Origin: Pelagomonas calceolata
Taxonomy: Eukaryota > Sar > Pelagophyceae > Pelagomonadales > Pelagomonadaceae
Assembly: GCA_918797485.1 (NCBI GenBank)
Contig: CAKKNE010000005.1
Location: 1,240,001 to 1,304,000, forward strand
Direction: 5' to 3'
DNA length: 64,000 bases
The notes beneath the pieces are model-generated. The model did not search any database and had not been told where the DNA came from. It saw nothing but the letters and a program-made list of their open reading frames with translations. This document shows, piece after piece, positions 25,997 through 34,326 of the stretch. Made by a program: the position numbers and the translations under genes. Numbering within the stretch: position 1 is the stretch's first letter; each line of letters begins with the position of its first letter.

Positions 25997-26391
25997 GGTG
26001 TGCACTCGACGGGAGTGGCGGGGCAGCCCGGCTCGGTCCGCTCGTGTAGCACCGGTGCTGCCTTTGTTTGTTTCACGCGTAATCCAGTCGTGAGAGCGAC
26101 TCCTGGCGCCTCGACGGCGTCCTGCTGCGGCTGCGCGCTGTGCCCAGCCTGGGCTGGCTGCTGGGCTAGTGGGCCCGGGTCCTCGACGCGTACTAAGCTG
26201 CGAGGAGCAGGTCCAGGAGCCCTCGCGGGGCGGCCTGACGCCTTCCCGCGCGAAACACCGGCGCGTCAACCAGTCGAGGCTTACTCTTTTCAGCCTGCTG
26301 GATGTGAGAGAACGACAGCCAATTCAGGCGGCACAGGCCCCCGCGCGCAGGCGCGGCTGCCCCAAAGCGACAACTGACTCAAGGCGCAGCC
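25997..26391. other. Divergent intergenic region
   Basis: It is shared upstream region of the coiled-coil gene and the gene at 26392. It contains a single CTAG half-site near 26167 and no recognised gene. Confidence 0.4.
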
Positions 26392-27480
26392 ATGGCGCCA
26401 ACGCAGGCCACCCCGCGCCCCCTGGTTGAATCAAACACTCGAGAGAGGAACAATGATGCATGTTTCGAATCCGGCCCGGCCCCCGAGCGCCGCCGGCCCG
26501 GCGCCGAGCGCGGGCTCGCCGCCGCCGCCGCGCTGGACCACGGCGACCGCGCGAACTACAACCTATGGTACGAGAGCGCGGTGCGCCGCCACGACGCCCC
26601 CAGGCCGATGAAACAAGCCCCACCACCGCCACCGAGGAAGGCCCACCTCCTCGCGTTACCAGCGGAGCTCCAGCGCGAGATCACGGCCTACTACTGCGGG
26701 TTAGAATGCCCTCTACCAGAAGCTCTGGAAAGACAGGCGGCCTACCAGGCGTGGCTCGCGGAACTGGACGACATAAGGCACAACGTGAAGATCGGCGACC
26801 AGGAAGTCATCGTGCGCACGTTGCGACAGTGGGCCGAGAGCGGCGTCGTGTCGATCCACCCGCGGCCGCCGGTGCGCCGGAGCCCGCACCCGGAATTGTG
26901 GCACCGGTCGGCCGAGGAGATCGCCATGTATAGAAGGCAGGCGTTCGGGTCTGTGTGTAAATCAACCAGTGCGTCGCGTGCACCCGACAATTCTTCACTA
27001 AGTCATTTCTCGGCGATGACGCGGCCGTCCTGGCGCGGTCGAGCGGTGAGGAACCGGCATCGTCACGCCATCGAGCAGGCGTCGCGTCGATGGCGTGGAG
27101 GACGACGCGTTGATTCAGCACGAACGCGCCGTAAATTCTGGTTTCCACACAGGTTCGGGTTGTTTCGCTGGCGGCTGCACTACTATCGAACGTGGGAGAA
27201 GGTCGCGAAGGTGTTTAGGAGGGTGACGGAGCAGCTCCGGCGGCTTCTCCGGCCGGCGGAGGAGCCTGCGGCTTCTCCGGCCGCGGAGCCGGCAGAGGAG
27301 CCGACCGAGGAGCCTCCCCAGGAGCCGACGACCGAACCGACCGCGGAAGAGACGGCGGAGCCGACCGAGGAGCCGGCCGAGGAGCCGCGGGTCCTCGGTC
27401 AGCCGCGGCTCCTCGGCCAGCGCGAGTTCGTCCCCTACGACGGGCCGCGTTATGCCCCCTACGACCCCGAGCTGGAGTAA
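26392..27480 (+). CDS. Hypothetical protein with possible F-box-like start and Glu/Pro repeat tail; one introner intron
   Basis: Exons 26392-26942 and 27153-27480 give 292 residues. The middle has LALPAELQREITAYYCG, reminiscent of an F-box helix, then ELDDIRHNVKIGDQEVIVRTLRQW. After the intron a basic/aromatic helix (LFRWRLHYYRTWEKVAKVF) leads to about 12 Glu-Glu-Pro units (EEPTEEPPQEPTTEPTAEE) and a Pro/Tyr end PYDGPRYAPYDPELE. Function is unknown. The intron is 210 bp, a multiple of three, and has no in-frame stop, so an unspliced message would encode 362 residues. Confidence 0.6.
   Translation: MAPTQATPRPLVESNTRERNNDACFESGPAPERRRPGAERGLAAAAALDHGDRANYNLWYESAVRRHDAPRPMKQAPPPPPRKAHLLALPAELQREITAYYCGLECPLPEALERQAAYQAWLAELDDIRHNVKIGDQEVIVRTLRQWAESGVVSIHPRPPVRRSPHPELWHRSAEEIAMYRRQAFGSVCKSTSASRAPDNSSLSHFSAMTRPSWRGRAVRNRHRHAIEQASRRWRGGRRVDSARTRRKFWFPHRFGLFRWRLHYYRTWEKVAKVFRRVTEQLRRLLRPAEEPAASPAAEPAEEPTEEPPQEPTTEPTAEETAEPTEEPAEEPRVLGQPRLLGQREFVPYDGPRYAPYDPELE
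26951..27152 (+). mobile_element. Introner element, long recent copy
   Basis: 202 bp, beginning CTGTGTGTAAATCAACC and ending GGTTTCCACACAG, with a perfect 8-bp duplication GTTCGGGT on each side (26943-26950 and 27153-27160). The interior shares GAGGAACCGGCATCG, CACGCCATCGAGCAGG and GAACGCGCCGTAAA with the copy at 17540 and has about 85 extra bases. The 5' splice GT is in the left duplication; the 3' AG is the element's last two bases. Confidence 0.92.
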
Positions 27481-27554
27481 GCTTTGTATGATGATCGTAT
27501 GCCTCGAATGCGCTCGTCGACGGCTTCAAAACACAGTACCACTAAGTTATATAG

Positions 27555-28265
27555 CTAGCGCCCCGCGTTCTGGGCGAAGTAGTCGGGGTGCGTCTTCGCC
27601 GTGATCTCGGGCGCGGCCCAGCCCCGCGCGCGCAGGTCCGCCGCCAGTCTATTGAGACGCTTCTGATTGACGTTAAAGTCGAGGAATCCGACCCGTGAAG
27701 AAGACCGCACGCGCAGGACGTAAGGCGCGTTATCAGAGAGCGCGAGCTCGACGTCATCGATGTAGCCGTTCTTCAGCGACTCGTAGCGGACGAGGAAGTA
27801 GCCGTCCTTGGAGGCTTTGTCGACCTCGAAACCGCCTCCATCTATACCGTTCTGCCCCGGCTGGTAGCCTTTTACGACGGCGTCGACGTCGGATACGAGG
27901 GCCGCCCTATCTTTGCCGCTCGGCGCCTTCCACGGAGCAATGGTCCGCTCGGCTGAGAAGGAGTCGGGCGTCGTCGAGAAGCAGTTCGGTGCGGCGCCAC
28001 ACAACCGCAGCTCCGGCGTCTCCACGTCCGCGCCGTCGGCCTCGCGGTTCTTCAGCCCTAAATTCTGCGGTGCCGGGCCCCGTCGCTTTTTTCTGTCTGC
28101 ATACTTCGCCGCCTCGGGCACGGCGTTGGCGAAGGCCGACGCCGGCGCGTGCGGCAGCACCACCGACGCGACCGCGGCTGACGCGGCATTAATGGCGCGT
28201 CGACGCGTCGCCTGCAGTGCTGCAGTGCTTGAGAGTGTTGCGAGGAGCAATAGGTGACTTCGCAT
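27555..28265 (-). CDS. DUF1499 protein with bipartite plastid and twin-arginine lumen leader
   Basis: 236 residues. MRSHLLLLATLSSTAALQA is a signal peptide, and RRRAINAASAAVASVVLPHAPASAFA then resembles a twin-arginine thylakoid-transfer signal with an AxA cleavage site. The mature part is a DUF1499 domain: LRLCGAAPNCFSTTPDS, GQNGIDGGGFEVD, YFLVRYESLKNGYIDDVELAL, LRVRSSSRVGFLDFNVNQKRL. The domain is common in cyanobacteria and algae, and its function is not established. The usual CxxxPNCV..S motif is kept as CGAAPNCFSTTP. The frame is open upstream to 28406 without a better start. Confidence 0.82.
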   Translation of the reverse strand: MRSHLLLLATLSSTAALQATRRRAINAASAAVASVVLPHAPASAFANAVPEAAKYADRKKRRGPAPQNLGLKNREADGADVETPELRLCGAAPNCFSTTPDSFSAERTIAPWKAPSGKDRAALVSDVDAVVKGYQPGQNGIDGGGFEVDKASKDGYFLVRYESLKNGYIDDVELALSDNAPYVLRVRSSSRVGFLDFNVNQKRLNRLAADLRARGWAAPEITAKTHPDYFAQNAGR

Positions 28266-28544
28266 CTTCACAGCTGGTGCTGACTGTGCTTGCTGCCAGC
28301 AGTGTGCGTGCAATTCGCTGATCAACGCAAGAATATGCAAGAGAGTTGCAACACCGGCGTCGCAGCGGTTCAAACGGATGCTACAACGACGCACTGTGCA
28401 AGGCAACGCGTCAGCGGTGTGTAAACCGCTGACACAGACCTCGAAAAACCCGAACCCGAACCCTACACGACTCCCAAAACGCCACCGCCGCGACGCATGT
28501 AAAGAGAGAGGTGCTTACCCACCAGCACCGAAAACGCCAGCAAC

Positions 28545-29162
28545 CTAGCGGTAGCGGCGCAGCGACAGGTTGTTGCGGCGCTTCCAGGCGCCGCGGCGCG
28601 ACGACCCAATCAAATTGTTGGCGCGGTGGCCCTTCTTGCGCAGGCCCCGCGACTTGCGGCCCGCCGACGTGAGGCCGCGGCACTCGCGGTGCTTGTGCGT
28701 CGCGCCGCAGATCCAGTTGATGCGCGGGTCGTTGCGGATCACCTGGTGCGACGGGTCGACGCAGATGACCTCGTAGTACTTGTACGTCGCGTCCTGGTTG
28801 ACCCAGTAGGAGTTGAGGACCCTCAGGTTCGCGGCCTTCTTGCCGACGCGCTCCTCGGCGACGGCCTGCAGGTTCCGCGCGAACTTGATCTGGTTGATGC
28901 CCTGGTGCTTGGGCTTGCCGTAGACGACGCCGCGGTGCGTCGGGCGCTTGCGCGAGCCGCGGCGCACGGCAGATCTAAAAATGGCGTAGCCCTCCTTGGC
29001 CTTGTACCCCAATTTATGGGCTTTGTCGTGGCGCGTCGGCCGCGTCACCCTGCAGACCTTCGTCTGCTGGCGGTACTCCCACGCCCGGATGCGCATGAGG
29101 TAGCGCAGGACGTCGCACTGCTTCTTCTTCCAGAGCTCCTCGAGGTACTTGTAGGCGCCCAT
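28545..29162 (-). CDS. RPL15: Cytosolic 60S ribosomal protein eL15
   Basis: 205 residues, full length and collinear with the family: [137 protein letters not shown]. It is an rRNA-binding protein of the large subunit. It is uninterrupted, which is helpful as a check that intronless genes are normal here. Confidence 0.98.
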   Translation of the reverse strand: MGAYKYLEELWKKKQCDVLRYLMRIRAWEYRQQTKVCRVTRPTRHDKAHKLGYKAKEGYAIFRSAVRRGSRKRPTHRGVVYGKPKHQGINQIKFARNLQAVAEERVGKKAANLRVLNSYWVNQDATYKYYEVICVDPSHQVIRNDPRINWICGATHKHRECRGLTSAGRKSRGLRKKGHRANNLIGSSRRGAWKRRNNLSLRRYR

Positions 29163-29703
29163 GGTGGCGACCTACTTTACAGCCGGCGTGAGCGAGCGGC
29201 GCTTGGCTGCTGCTGCGCTGGCGGCGGCGGTCTCTTGGGCGCTCGCTGAGGCCTCGGGACGTGCGTCGACGTCCTACGGTGCCCGGTAGCAGGCAAATAC
29301 CAGCGACAATCGCAACTTTGTCGAATCGCTGAGCCCGGGTTTTACGGCGAGCCCCGGACCCAGCAAAATCGACGCTCGCGGGCTTCCCGAGCCTCCGGGG
29401 CACGCTTGCGACCGATCGACGCGTGCAAAAAATGCAGATTTAGCGGCGCACAATATTTAGCATTTTTAAGCTCCCGTTGTCTCCGCTATTTTGACCACTC
29501 TACCGCGCGCCCACCGTGTCCTGAGGCGAGCGCAACACGCGCAAGGCGCAGCGCTGCGCTGCACCTTCAGCCCCGCGAAAGCTCCGCCGCGCGGAAGAGC
29601 CGCCGCCCACGCTTTAGCGTTTGGAAGATTATGACAGGGCCGCCGGTTTTGGCGCACTAACGCGTCCCTCCCCCGCGCAGCGCTCGAGAAATCAACGACA
29701 GCC
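29163..29703. other. Divergent intergenic region
   Basis: It is shared upstream region of RPL15 and the Yop1/HVA22-like gene. No CTAG palindrome and no gene were seen; a short AT-richer stretch lies near 29450-29500. Confidence 0.4.
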
Positions 29704-30351
29704 ATGGACATTGAAAGTGAGCCCCGGCGTTTTACGAAAGAAGGTCCCTTCCAGCCGATCGGGCGCCGCGCGCGGAATCCGCCGAAAAAAAGCAGGGACC
29801 GAGCCGCCGTCGCGCGAGACCCGCCCGACGGCGAGAGTGCGACCCGCCCGAGAGACCGCACGCACACGCGCGCCAACACACACCCAAACGCAGCCATCAA
29901 GGGCAAGATCGACGAGGTCCTCGTCAAGCTCCCCGAGCCCGCGCGCAAGAAGCTCGAGGAGATCGAGAAGACGACGGGCCAGCCGAAATCGCTGCTCGCC
30001 GGCGGCGGCGCCTTGTTCGGCCTCTTCCTCGTCTTCTTCCTCTGCCCGCCGCAGCTCGTCTTTTCGGCGGTGGGCGTGGGCTACCCGACCTACGCGTCGC
30101 TCAAGATGCTCGCCGAGGACAAGACGGAAGACGCGGCCATGTGGATCACGTACTGGTGCCTCTTCTCGCTGCTGAAGGTCGTGATGAATCCCCTGGACTT
30201 CATCCTCGGCTTCCTGCCCTTCTACTTCTACCTCAAGCTCGTCCTGCTGGTCTGGCTCTTCTCGCCGACGACGAAGGGCGCGGGCGTCGTCTACGAGAAG
30301 GTCGTGAAGCCCTTCGTCTTCCCGCTGTTGGTGGGGTCGAAGTCCGACTAG
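29704..30351 (+). CDS. Yop1/REEP5/HVA22 (TB2/DP1) ER membrane-shaping protein
   Basis: A 13-nt first exon (29704-29716) joins 29894-30351 across a 177-bp GTGAGC...GCAG intron, giving 156 residues: MDIETIKGKIDEVLVKLPEP. The TB2/DP1 core is clear: EKTTGQPKSLLAGGGALFGLF, VGVGYPTYASLKMLAEDKTEDAAMWITYW, VVMNPLDFILGFLPFYFYLKLVLLVWLF, KGAGVVYEKVVKPF. Four hydrophobic segments form two hairpins that bend tubular ER. The intron length is a multiple of three and free of stops in frame, so the unspliced frame (215 codons) is also open, but splicing removes only an Arg-rich filler and gives the usual family length. Confidence 0.88.
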   Translation: MDIESEPRRFTKEGPFQPIGRRARNPPKKSRDRAAVARDPPDGESATRPRDRTHTRANTHPNAAIKGKIDEVLVKLPEPARKKLEEIEKTTGQPKSLLAGGGALFGLFLVFFLCPPQLVFSAVGVGYPTYASLKMLAEDKTEDAAMWITYWCLFSLLKVVMNPLDFILGFLPFYFYLKLVLLVWLFSPTTKGAGVVYEKVVKPFVFPLLVGSKSD

Positions 30352-30392
30352 ATTGATTGCAGCCCTCTTGTGTAACACCTCCGTACAGACAG

Positions 30393-31640
30393 TCACATTA
30401 GATTAGATGCGTCGATGGCGTGGAGGCGGACCACGAACGCGGCCGCGGCGGCGACGCGTGGGTCCTCGTCGTCGAGCGCCCGCCGCAAGTCAAGCAGCGC
30501 GTCTTGCGCGAGGCCGAAGGCCGCCGCCGTATCCCTCTTCGCCAAAGCCTTCGCCGCGAGCAGGCGCAGGTCCGCCCTTAATAAAGGTGTGGCCGCGCCG
30601 AGGCAGTCGTCGGCGAGGACCGCGAGCGCCCTGCCGAGCCGGTCGTCGACCAGACCTTTCGCCAGCGCCTCGGCGGCGGCGTCGACGGCGGGCGCGTCCA
30701 AGACTTTATTAGATGTACAGCGCACACAACCGCAGCGGAAGAGGAAGCCCGTATACAGCGCCGCGCGCCGCGCTTTGGCCGGCGCGAGCAGCGCGCGCGG
30801 TGACAAATAGGAGATGCGCACCTCATCACCCTCCTTCAAATCGCGGCCCAGGACGACGGACAACTGCCCTTGGCAAAACGACAACGACGCGTTCGGCGCG
30901 CAGTCGTGATTTAAGGCAGACGCGTCTTTGAATAGAGCCAAACCACCATCAATAGGAAACGCGTTGAAGCGGAGTCTCAGGTACAAGCGCTGCAGACGTT
31001 CAATATCTGACATACCACAAGCTCGAGAGCATACGGACGCAGCCACGTGGCTCCTGCGCCGTTCGTCCTCGTCGATGTCATGGAGGTGGTCTTCCAGTTG
31101 TCCAAGGTCGAGAGCGAGGCTCCTCACGCAAAGGCGGCAGACGTCCCAGTCCACGTCCTTCGCTATCGCCGCCGCCTCCCGGACGGCCGCGTCTCGCTCA
31201 TTGTCGGCCGGCAGCTCGGCTTGAGAAGCTAAAGCGACCTCGTCGATGGTGCGCCTCGCGTCGCTCTCGTCGCCGAGCGTCGTCGCGGCGGCGCTTTCCC
31301 GCAGCACGACGCAGCCGGCCGCCGCCGCCGCTCTTAGTATTACTTTGCGCTGGCCTTTTGCTCCCGTGATTTTTGCGACGTCGTCATCGGAGAGTTTCCA
31401 GGCCGTGCCTTTCTCGGTTTGCTGCAGCCAGGCGCCCGGGAGAGTCCGAAGGACCACGGGCATCGCTGCGGCGCGGCACGTGCAGCACTTGTAATACCTC
31501 TCGCAAACGTCGCAGCCGTCGTAGCCGTCGCACCGGCAGCAGTTATTTTCGGTGCACGTGCCCTGCGAGCCGTGCGTGTCTCGGACGCTGTATCTTTTGC
31601 CGCAGTACTGATGGCCGCACGCAGCGCACGGTGGCGGCAT
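30393..31640 (-). CDS. SMYD-like SET-domain protein
   Basis: 415 residues. The SET core is seen in the C-terminal half: FKDASALNHDCAPNASLSF (the NHSCxPN motif, here NHDCAPN), VVLGRDLKEGDEVRISYLS (GEEI.xSY) and post-SET FRCGCVRCTS. A helical TPR-like C-terminal region follows. The N terminus has about eleven Cys in 60 residues (CAACGHQYCG, CCRCDGYDGCDVCERYYKCCTC), a different zinc-binding region from the usual MYND inserted in the SET domain. It is expected to methylate lysines on histones or other proteins. The last residues (LHAIDASNLM) are encoded by a copy of the dispersed CACGCCATCGACGC motif. Confidence 0.78.
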   Translation of the reverse strand: MPPPCAACGHQYCGKRYSVRDTHGSQGTCTENNCCRCDGYDGCDVCERYYKCCTCRAAAMPVVLRTLPGAWLQQTEKGTAWKLSDDDVAKITGAKGQRKVILRAAAAAGCVVLRESAAATTLGDESDARRTIDEVALASQAELPADNERDAAVREAAAIAKDVDWDVCRLCVRSLALDLGQLEDHLHDIDEDERRRSHVAASVCSRACGMSDIERLQRLYLRLRFNAFPIDGGLALFKDASALNHDCAPNASLSFCQGQLSVVLGRDLKEGDEVRISYLSPRALLAPAKARRAALYTGFLFRCGCVRCTSNKVLDAPAVDAAAEALAKGLVDDRLGRALAVLADDCLGAATPLLRADLRLLAAKALAKRDTAAAFGLAQDALLDLRRALDDEDPRVAAAAAFVVRLHAIDASNLM

Positions 31641-32163
31641 CCACGGCTGCAGTCCTCCTCTTCAGAGAGCAAGTGTGGGTAGCGCTGGTTTCGTCCGCTT
31701 CCCGCCCTGCAGCGATCAATGGCGCATCGATGGCGTGCGCTGCGGGCACAATACGATGGTCAGCGGCTCAGTGGGCACGCAGACGCTGTCGACGTAGAAA
31801 CCCGCGAGCTCAGAGGCTCGGGGCTTAATCGCTAGTGATTTAGCTTTAGCTTTGTCTTAGACTCTACAGCCTTAGTGGGCACGCAAGCCGCCGCAGGCAG
31901 CTAGCGTTGTAAGACACTAGAAACGAAAAGGCGCTGCCGCGCTGGGTAGAGACCACGCTTAAAATTCCGTTCCGGCAGCCTTTCAGAGCCGTTTCGGACC
32001 GCAGCAACACGTGCGAGCAGTCCCGACCCCTGCGAGCTCCCAGCACACAGTAGCACACTGCTTGGCTCTGCTCAGCGGTGCTGCGGCGCGCCGTACGCCA
32101 TCGACGCGAAGAGTTCAGAGACATCGAGGCTCCGAAAAGGACGCCACCGACGCGCCTGGGCGA
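31641..32163. other. Divergent intergenic region
   Basis: It is shared upstream region of the SMYD-like and hydrolase genes. It contains a CTAG palindrome at 31900-31920 and two copies of the dispersed CATCGA(C/T)G motif near 31725 and 32095. No gene was seen. Confidence 0.45.
31900..31920. promoter_or_regulatory. Palindromic CTAG element, slightly shortened
   Basis: GCTAGCGT then TGTAAGACACTAG, missing two to three bases of the left arm. It lies about 260 bp upstream of each divergent start. Confidence 0.5.
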
Positions 32164-33153
32164 ATGACGCGCCGCCAGAGCCGCCTCCTCGCCACGACGA
32201 CCCTCGCCGCGACGCTCCTCTGGTTGTTGATCGCGCCGGCACAGACATCGATGGAGCTCGCCGGCATTCGGGCTCTGGTCGACAACGAGATCGAGGTCGT
32301 CTACCAGGCACCCGCATCGACGCCGCGCGGCGTCCTGTTGATCCTGCACGGCTGCAGCCACCGCGCGACGGACGCCTGGCCGAAATCAGAAAAATGCCCG
32401 GAATGCACGGGTCTGCCGATCGAAACCAGAGTCGTCGCCGCAGCTCTCACTAGAAACTGGGCCGTCGCCGCCGTCACGTCCCACAACCGCCGGAGCGGCT
32501 GCTGGTCGCAGCGCGACGTCGATAGGATCGCCAAGGCCACGGGTTATGTACGACGAGTCACGAACGCGGGCCCGGCCACCGTCTCGCTCGGCGCGTCGTC
32601 GGGCGGGTCCATCGCCGTGCTCGTTCCTAATGCTGTTGCGTGCGTCGCCCAGATTATGGCAAGTCCATTGGAACTGGACGCGCGGCACCCTCCTGTGAGA
32701 TTCGTGCACATGGCCCGCGATACGCATCGCGCGGCGATGATCCACCATCAAGTCTCAACGCTGCGCGACCGCGGCGTCGACGCGGCCGAGTTGATTGTCG
32801 AGCCGGAGCCCCTGAGCGCCGATGCTTTATTTCGCCGCGGGGCCGGGCCCGGCGGCGCGGTGCTGCCCTCGCGCGAGATGGCGGAGCGGGCGTTCCAGGC
32901 GCTCCGCGACGGCGGCTTCGTCGACGCGGGTGGCATGCTCGTGGACGACCCGCGGCGCACGAACTGGCGCGACGCCGTGCGGCCCGTGGTCCCGGAGGCC
33001 GTCGACTCGCTCGTCGCCGACGCGTCGCCGGTCTCCGAAATTCTGAACGTGGCCTGGGCGCGGCACGAGTTCACGGACGCGCGCCTCGAGGAGAGCCTCG
33101 ATTGGCTCGGTGCGAAGGCTTCGTCGGCGGCGTCGCGGGGGGAGCTGGCGTAG
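32164..33153 (+). CDS. Alpha/beta-hydrolase-fold protein with N-terminal anchor
   Basis: 329 residues. A signal anchor (LLATTTLAATLLWLLIAPAQ) precedes an alpha/beta-hydrolase core: RGVLLILHGCSHRATDAWP (oxyanion HG motif), NWAVAAVTSHNRRSGCWSQRD, and the nucleophile elbow ATVSLGASSGGSIAVL (G-x-S-x-G as GASSGG). The catalytic His may be in the later RFVHMARDTH segment. A C-terminal helical part (REMAERAFQALRDGGFVDAGG) is unassigned. Substrate is unknown. ATG 32164 is used because the anchor begins there; the frame is open from 32011. Confidence 0.65.
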   Translation: MTRRQSRLLATTTLAATLLWLLIAPAQTSMELAGIRALVDNEIEVVYQAPASTPRGVLLILHGCSHRATDAWPKSEKCPECTGLPIETRVVAAALTRNWAVAAVTSHNRRSGCWSQRDVDRIAKATGYVRRVTNAGPATVSLGASSGGSIAVLVPNAVACVAQIMASPLELDARHPPVRFVHMARDTHRAAMIHHQVSTLRDRGVDAAELIVEPEPLSADALFRRGAGPGGAVLPSREMAERAFQALRDGGFVDAGGMLVDDPRRTNWRDAVRPVVPEAVDSLVADASPVSEILNVAWARHEFTDARLEESLDWLGAKASSAASRGELA

Positions 33154-33178
33154 GTGTTTTGTATGAATCCTTATTTTT

Positions 33179-33202
33179 GCTAGTGTGTTACTGGAAGCTA
33201 GC
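33179..33202. promoter_or_regulatory. Palindromic CTAG element
   Basis: GCTAGTGTGTTACTG and AAGCTAGC arms. It sits in the 120-bp gap between two head-to-tail genes, 74 bp before the ATG at 33276, the closest of all copies to a start codon. Confidence 0.55.
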
Positions 33203-33275
33203 CCGCTTTTTTTCGCGTGTTTTTTTGGCAGCTTTTTGGCCAGGATCGAGCATTGATAAGGCTCGATTGATAAGC

Positions 33276-34292
33276 ATGCGTGCGTTACTGCAGCGCACGC
33301 GACGCGCGCAGACAGTCGCGCATCGCTGTCGCAGCGTAACCGGCCCGTCGAGAGCCTTGGCAGCCACACAACGCAGAACAACGCTGCGCAGCGCAATACT
33401 GCGCCGCACAGCAGCGCTCCGCAGAACCAGCACCGATGCCACGCCGAAGAAAGAGAAGCCGCCGTCGTTCCACAGTGAAAAAGGGGGCGTCGTCGAAAAC
33501 ATGAAAACAAGCGCGACGCGCAACGCAGAAACTCTGCCGGCCCTCAACGACCTCGTGGGCCTCGCGGGCTTCGGGCTGATCACGGTGCAATGGTTGATGG
33601 ATGATGTATTGGTACTACGAAGCTTCGGCCTGGCGTCCTGTGCGTCGATGATTATCTTCAATCTCTGCCGCAAGCCGCCGGTGATGCTCCCGGTGTATTT
33701 CAACGTGCTTTTCATTGCGGTCAACGGGTACTTCGTCGCGCGAATCATGGATGAAAGAAGGGACATCGAGTTATGTGGCGACGCCGCCGCCCTGTGGGAT
33801 ACGGCACTCTCGGACTCGGGCTTACCGCGCAAAGGCGTGCAATTGCTGGTGGAGGCGGGTGACCTAGTATTGCTGCAGCCGGGCGAGATCCGCTCGCGGG
33901 AAGGCGCGCCGCGGCGGAATCGAGTCGCGATAATTCTCGAAGGTTCGGTGTCGGTGGATCTCTCCGGAGAGCACCTCGCAGACATACCCGTCGGCGACTG
34001 CGTCGGCGAGTTCGGCTACGTCAATAAGCGGGGCATCGACGACCCCGTCGAGCATGTGAGTACGTCGTGTGGCGGCAGCGCGGCCTGCCGTCTGATCTCG
34101 TGGGACTACGAAGAGCTCGACGCGCACGTCGCATCGCGACCGGATGCTAAACGCGCCCTCGAGCACTTTTTCGCCAAGAAGCTGCTGGAGAAGCTGGAGC
34201 ACATGAATGAGATGCACGTCCACGACCAGCAGCTCCTCCACCCAGGAGGACAAGGTCGCCTCTCCCGCTGGCGGCGATCGCTCCTCGGGTGA
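33276..34292 (+). CDS. Popeye-domain-like membrane protein with probable mitochondrial presequence
   Basis: 338 residues. MRALLQRTRRAQTVAHRCRS is a basic, Ser/Thr-rich presequence. Then come LVGLAGFGLITVQWLMDDVLVLRSFGL, CASMIIFNLCRK, PVMLPVYFNVLFIAVNGYFVARIM (three short hydrophobic segments as in POPDC proteins). A cyclic-nucleotide-binding-type beta roll follows (LLQPGEIRSREG, VAIILEGSVSVDLSGEHLADIP, GDCVGEFGY) and ends with CRLISWDYEELDAHVASR and FFAKKLLEKLEHMNEM, matching the Popeye W....L ending. In animals Popeye proteins bind cAMP. The characteristic DSPE of the animal nucleotide site is here GEFGY. Confidence 0.7.
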   Translation: MRALLQRTRRAQTVAHRCRSVTGPSRALAATQRRTTLRSAILRRTAALRRTSTDATPKKEKPPSFHSEKGGVVENMKTSATRNAETLPALNDLVGLAGFGLITVQWLMDDVLVLRSFGLASCASMIIFNLCRKPPVMLPVYFNVLFIAVNGYFVARIMDERRDIELCGDAAALWDTALSDSGLPRKGVQLLVEAGDLVLLQPGEIRSREGAPRRNRVAIILEGSVSVDLSGEHLADIPVGDCVGEFGYVNKRGIDDPVEHVSTSCGGSAACRLISWDYEELDAHVASRPDAKRALEHFFAKKLLEKLEHMNEMHVHDQQLLHPGGQGRLSRWRRSLLG

Positions 34293-34326
34293 GTGTAAAT
34301 AGTGTGTGATTGTAGGACAACAACAT

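Noticed and set aside
32640-33275. Upstream extension of the Popeye-like frame into the hydrolase gene
   Set aside because: It overlaps the hydrolase in another frame and is Arg-rich; the ATG at 33276 gives a credible presequence.
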